Shown: piece by piece, positions 63,477 to 64,000 of the stretch | Layout of the letters: every line of letters starts with the position of its first letter | Position numbering within the stretch: the stretch's first letter is position 1 | From: Adhaeribacter swui | GTDB taxonomy: Bacteria; Bacteroidota; Bacteroidia; Cytophagales; Hymenobacteraceae | Reading direction: 5' to 3' | Assembly (NCBI RefSeq): GCF_014217805.1 | Contig: NZ_CP055156.1 | Coordinates: 186,001-250,000, forward strand | Length of the DNA: 64,000 nucleotides | Notes under the pieces: generated by a model | The model's input: only the letters and a program-made list of their open reading frames with translations | Databases searched by the model: none | Told to the model about the DNA's origin: nothing | Translations under genes and position numbers: made by a program

Positions 63477-64000
63477 CTATTTATCAAATATTCTTTTAAA
63501 AAATCCTTTTGGTTTTTCTTCTACCTTCTTTTTTTTCTTAAACCAGCCGCCCCGTTCTTCGTCTCTACTCTTGCGCTTATCCCGGTCATTATCTTTGCGG
63601 TTAAAAATACCAAACAGCTTTTTCTTTTCTTTTTTCTCTTTAACTAAAATATACCGGATAGAGAAACCGCTTCCTACCCCACCCCATTCTTCGTGGTTTA
63701 CGTGAAAAGTCGGCTTTAAATCAAAAGAAAGTACCAGGGGAGCAATGGGCAATTTTAACTCGGCGCCGGCAATTAAATCGCCGCCGTAAAAGGCGCCATT
63801 GTCTTTTAAATGGCCCACGTGCGCTCCGGCCCCTAAGTAAATATTAAATCCGGGCCCCAGTAACGGAAAATGCTGTTCTACTAAACCCGTGGCGCTTACT
63901 TCGCGGCCGCCAACAGCCCCAATAGCTTCGATAGTTGTTTTTTTTAAAATTTTTTGTTGCGCCGTAATTCCAAAATTATTACCCCCAAACCTTACCCCGG
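63477..64000 (-). CDS. Outer-membrane beta-barrel protein, partial (5' end outside the window)
   Basis: The reading frame continues unbroken to the right edge of the window: GVRFGGNNFGIT and AIGAVGGREVSATGLVE lead into LLGPGFNIYLGAGAHVG, then AGAELKLPIAPLVLSFDLKPTFHVNHEEWGGVGSGFSIRYILV. The alternation of aromatic and polar residues is that of a porin-like barrel (OmpW or OMP_b-brl type). The C-terminal about 60 residues are a Lys/Asp-rich tail (KEKKEKKKLFGIFNRKDNDRDKR) that leaves the membrane. Only about 174 codons are inside the window. Confidence 0.72.
   Translation of the reverse strand, partial: GVRFGGNNFGITAQQKILKKTTIEAIGAVGGREVSATGLVEQHFPLLGPGFNIYLGAGAHVGHLKDNGAFYGGDLIAGAELKLPIAPLVLSFDLKPTFHVNHEEWGGVGSGFSIRYILVKEKKEKKKLFGIFNRKDNDRDKRKSRDEERGGWFKKKKKVEEKPKGFFKRIFDK

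Noticed and set aside
1-64000. CRISPR arrays, restriction-modification, toxin-antitoxin or antiphage islands
   Set aside because: No regularly spaced direct repeats, methyltransferase/nuclease pairs or toxin-antitoxin motifs were found on either strand.

Overview
The window reads as chromosomal DNA of a Bacteroidota bacterium, most likely Cytophagales (Hymenobacteraceae/Adhaeribacter-like). The evidence is two secreted proteins with type IX secretion C-terminal sorting domains, a TonB-dependent receptor of the OMP_b-brl_3 kind, promoters of the TTTG / TAnnTTTG type, few Shine-Dalgarno sites, an NtrC/NtrY pair beside a MacB-like permease, and AT-rich spacers full of a TTTTTAAAAA-type palindrome. 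Genus-level placement is inference.

Layout. 1-12.4 kb, mostly + strand: small unknown proteins, a DUF4142 lipoprotein, a two-domain VOC protein, tRNA-Arg(CCG), a 1516-residue secreted protein built from about 21 repeats, an HSL-type lipoprotein esterase, a SPW-type membrane protein and an SdiA-regulated-like lipoprotein. 12.4-22.6 kb, - strand: a GNAT protein, a left-handed beta-helix protein, a TonB-dependent receptor with a long Pro/Gly/Ala tail, a broken AAC(6')-like acetyltransferase, an arginase-family enzyme, rsmG, a glycosyltransferase overlapping an ECF sigma factor, and an endonuclease III-like glycosylase. 22.7-36.1 kb, mixed: a frameshifted MBL-fold gene, a repeat-rich spacer, a CNNM/CorC protein, an HbpS-like protein, a DUF4126 protein, an Fe-S photolyase overlapped by a 48-residue DUF2256 gene, an Fsr-like exporter, a REP-associated tyrosine transposase (RAYT) with REP-like palindromes inside and beside it, a bacillithiol transferase-like DinB protein, a MATE exporter, an ACS-type MFS transporter and a possible 36-residue protein. 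36.9-42 kb: a C10 (streptopain-type) protease with a 4-bp-overlapping lipoprotein, and two DoxX-like proteins. 42-49.3 kb, - strand: amino-acid permease, M19 dipeptidase, D-threonine aldolase-like PLP enzyme and RidA, which together look like a D-amino-acid/dipeptide catabolic set, then a luciferase-like monooxygenase and a DUF92 protein. 49.5-60.3 kb: EamA protein, four-helix-bundle sensor, histidine phosphatase, thioredoxin, histidine kinase with receiver partner, NtrY/NtrC pair and MacB-type permease. 60.3-64 kb: a structured RNA candidate, small unknown genes, two convergent TerB-like genes, and the 3' part of an outer-membrane barrel gene that runs off the right end.

No CRISPR array, rRNA, prophage or classical antiphage island is visible. 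The most unusual feature is the RAYT gene, whose reading frame stays open through two REP-like hairpins, with a third hairpin supplying the stop codon of the neighbouring gene. The C10 protease/lipoprotein pair, the overlapping DUF2256-photolyase genes and the two broken genes (AAC(6')-like, MBL-fold) also merit attention.
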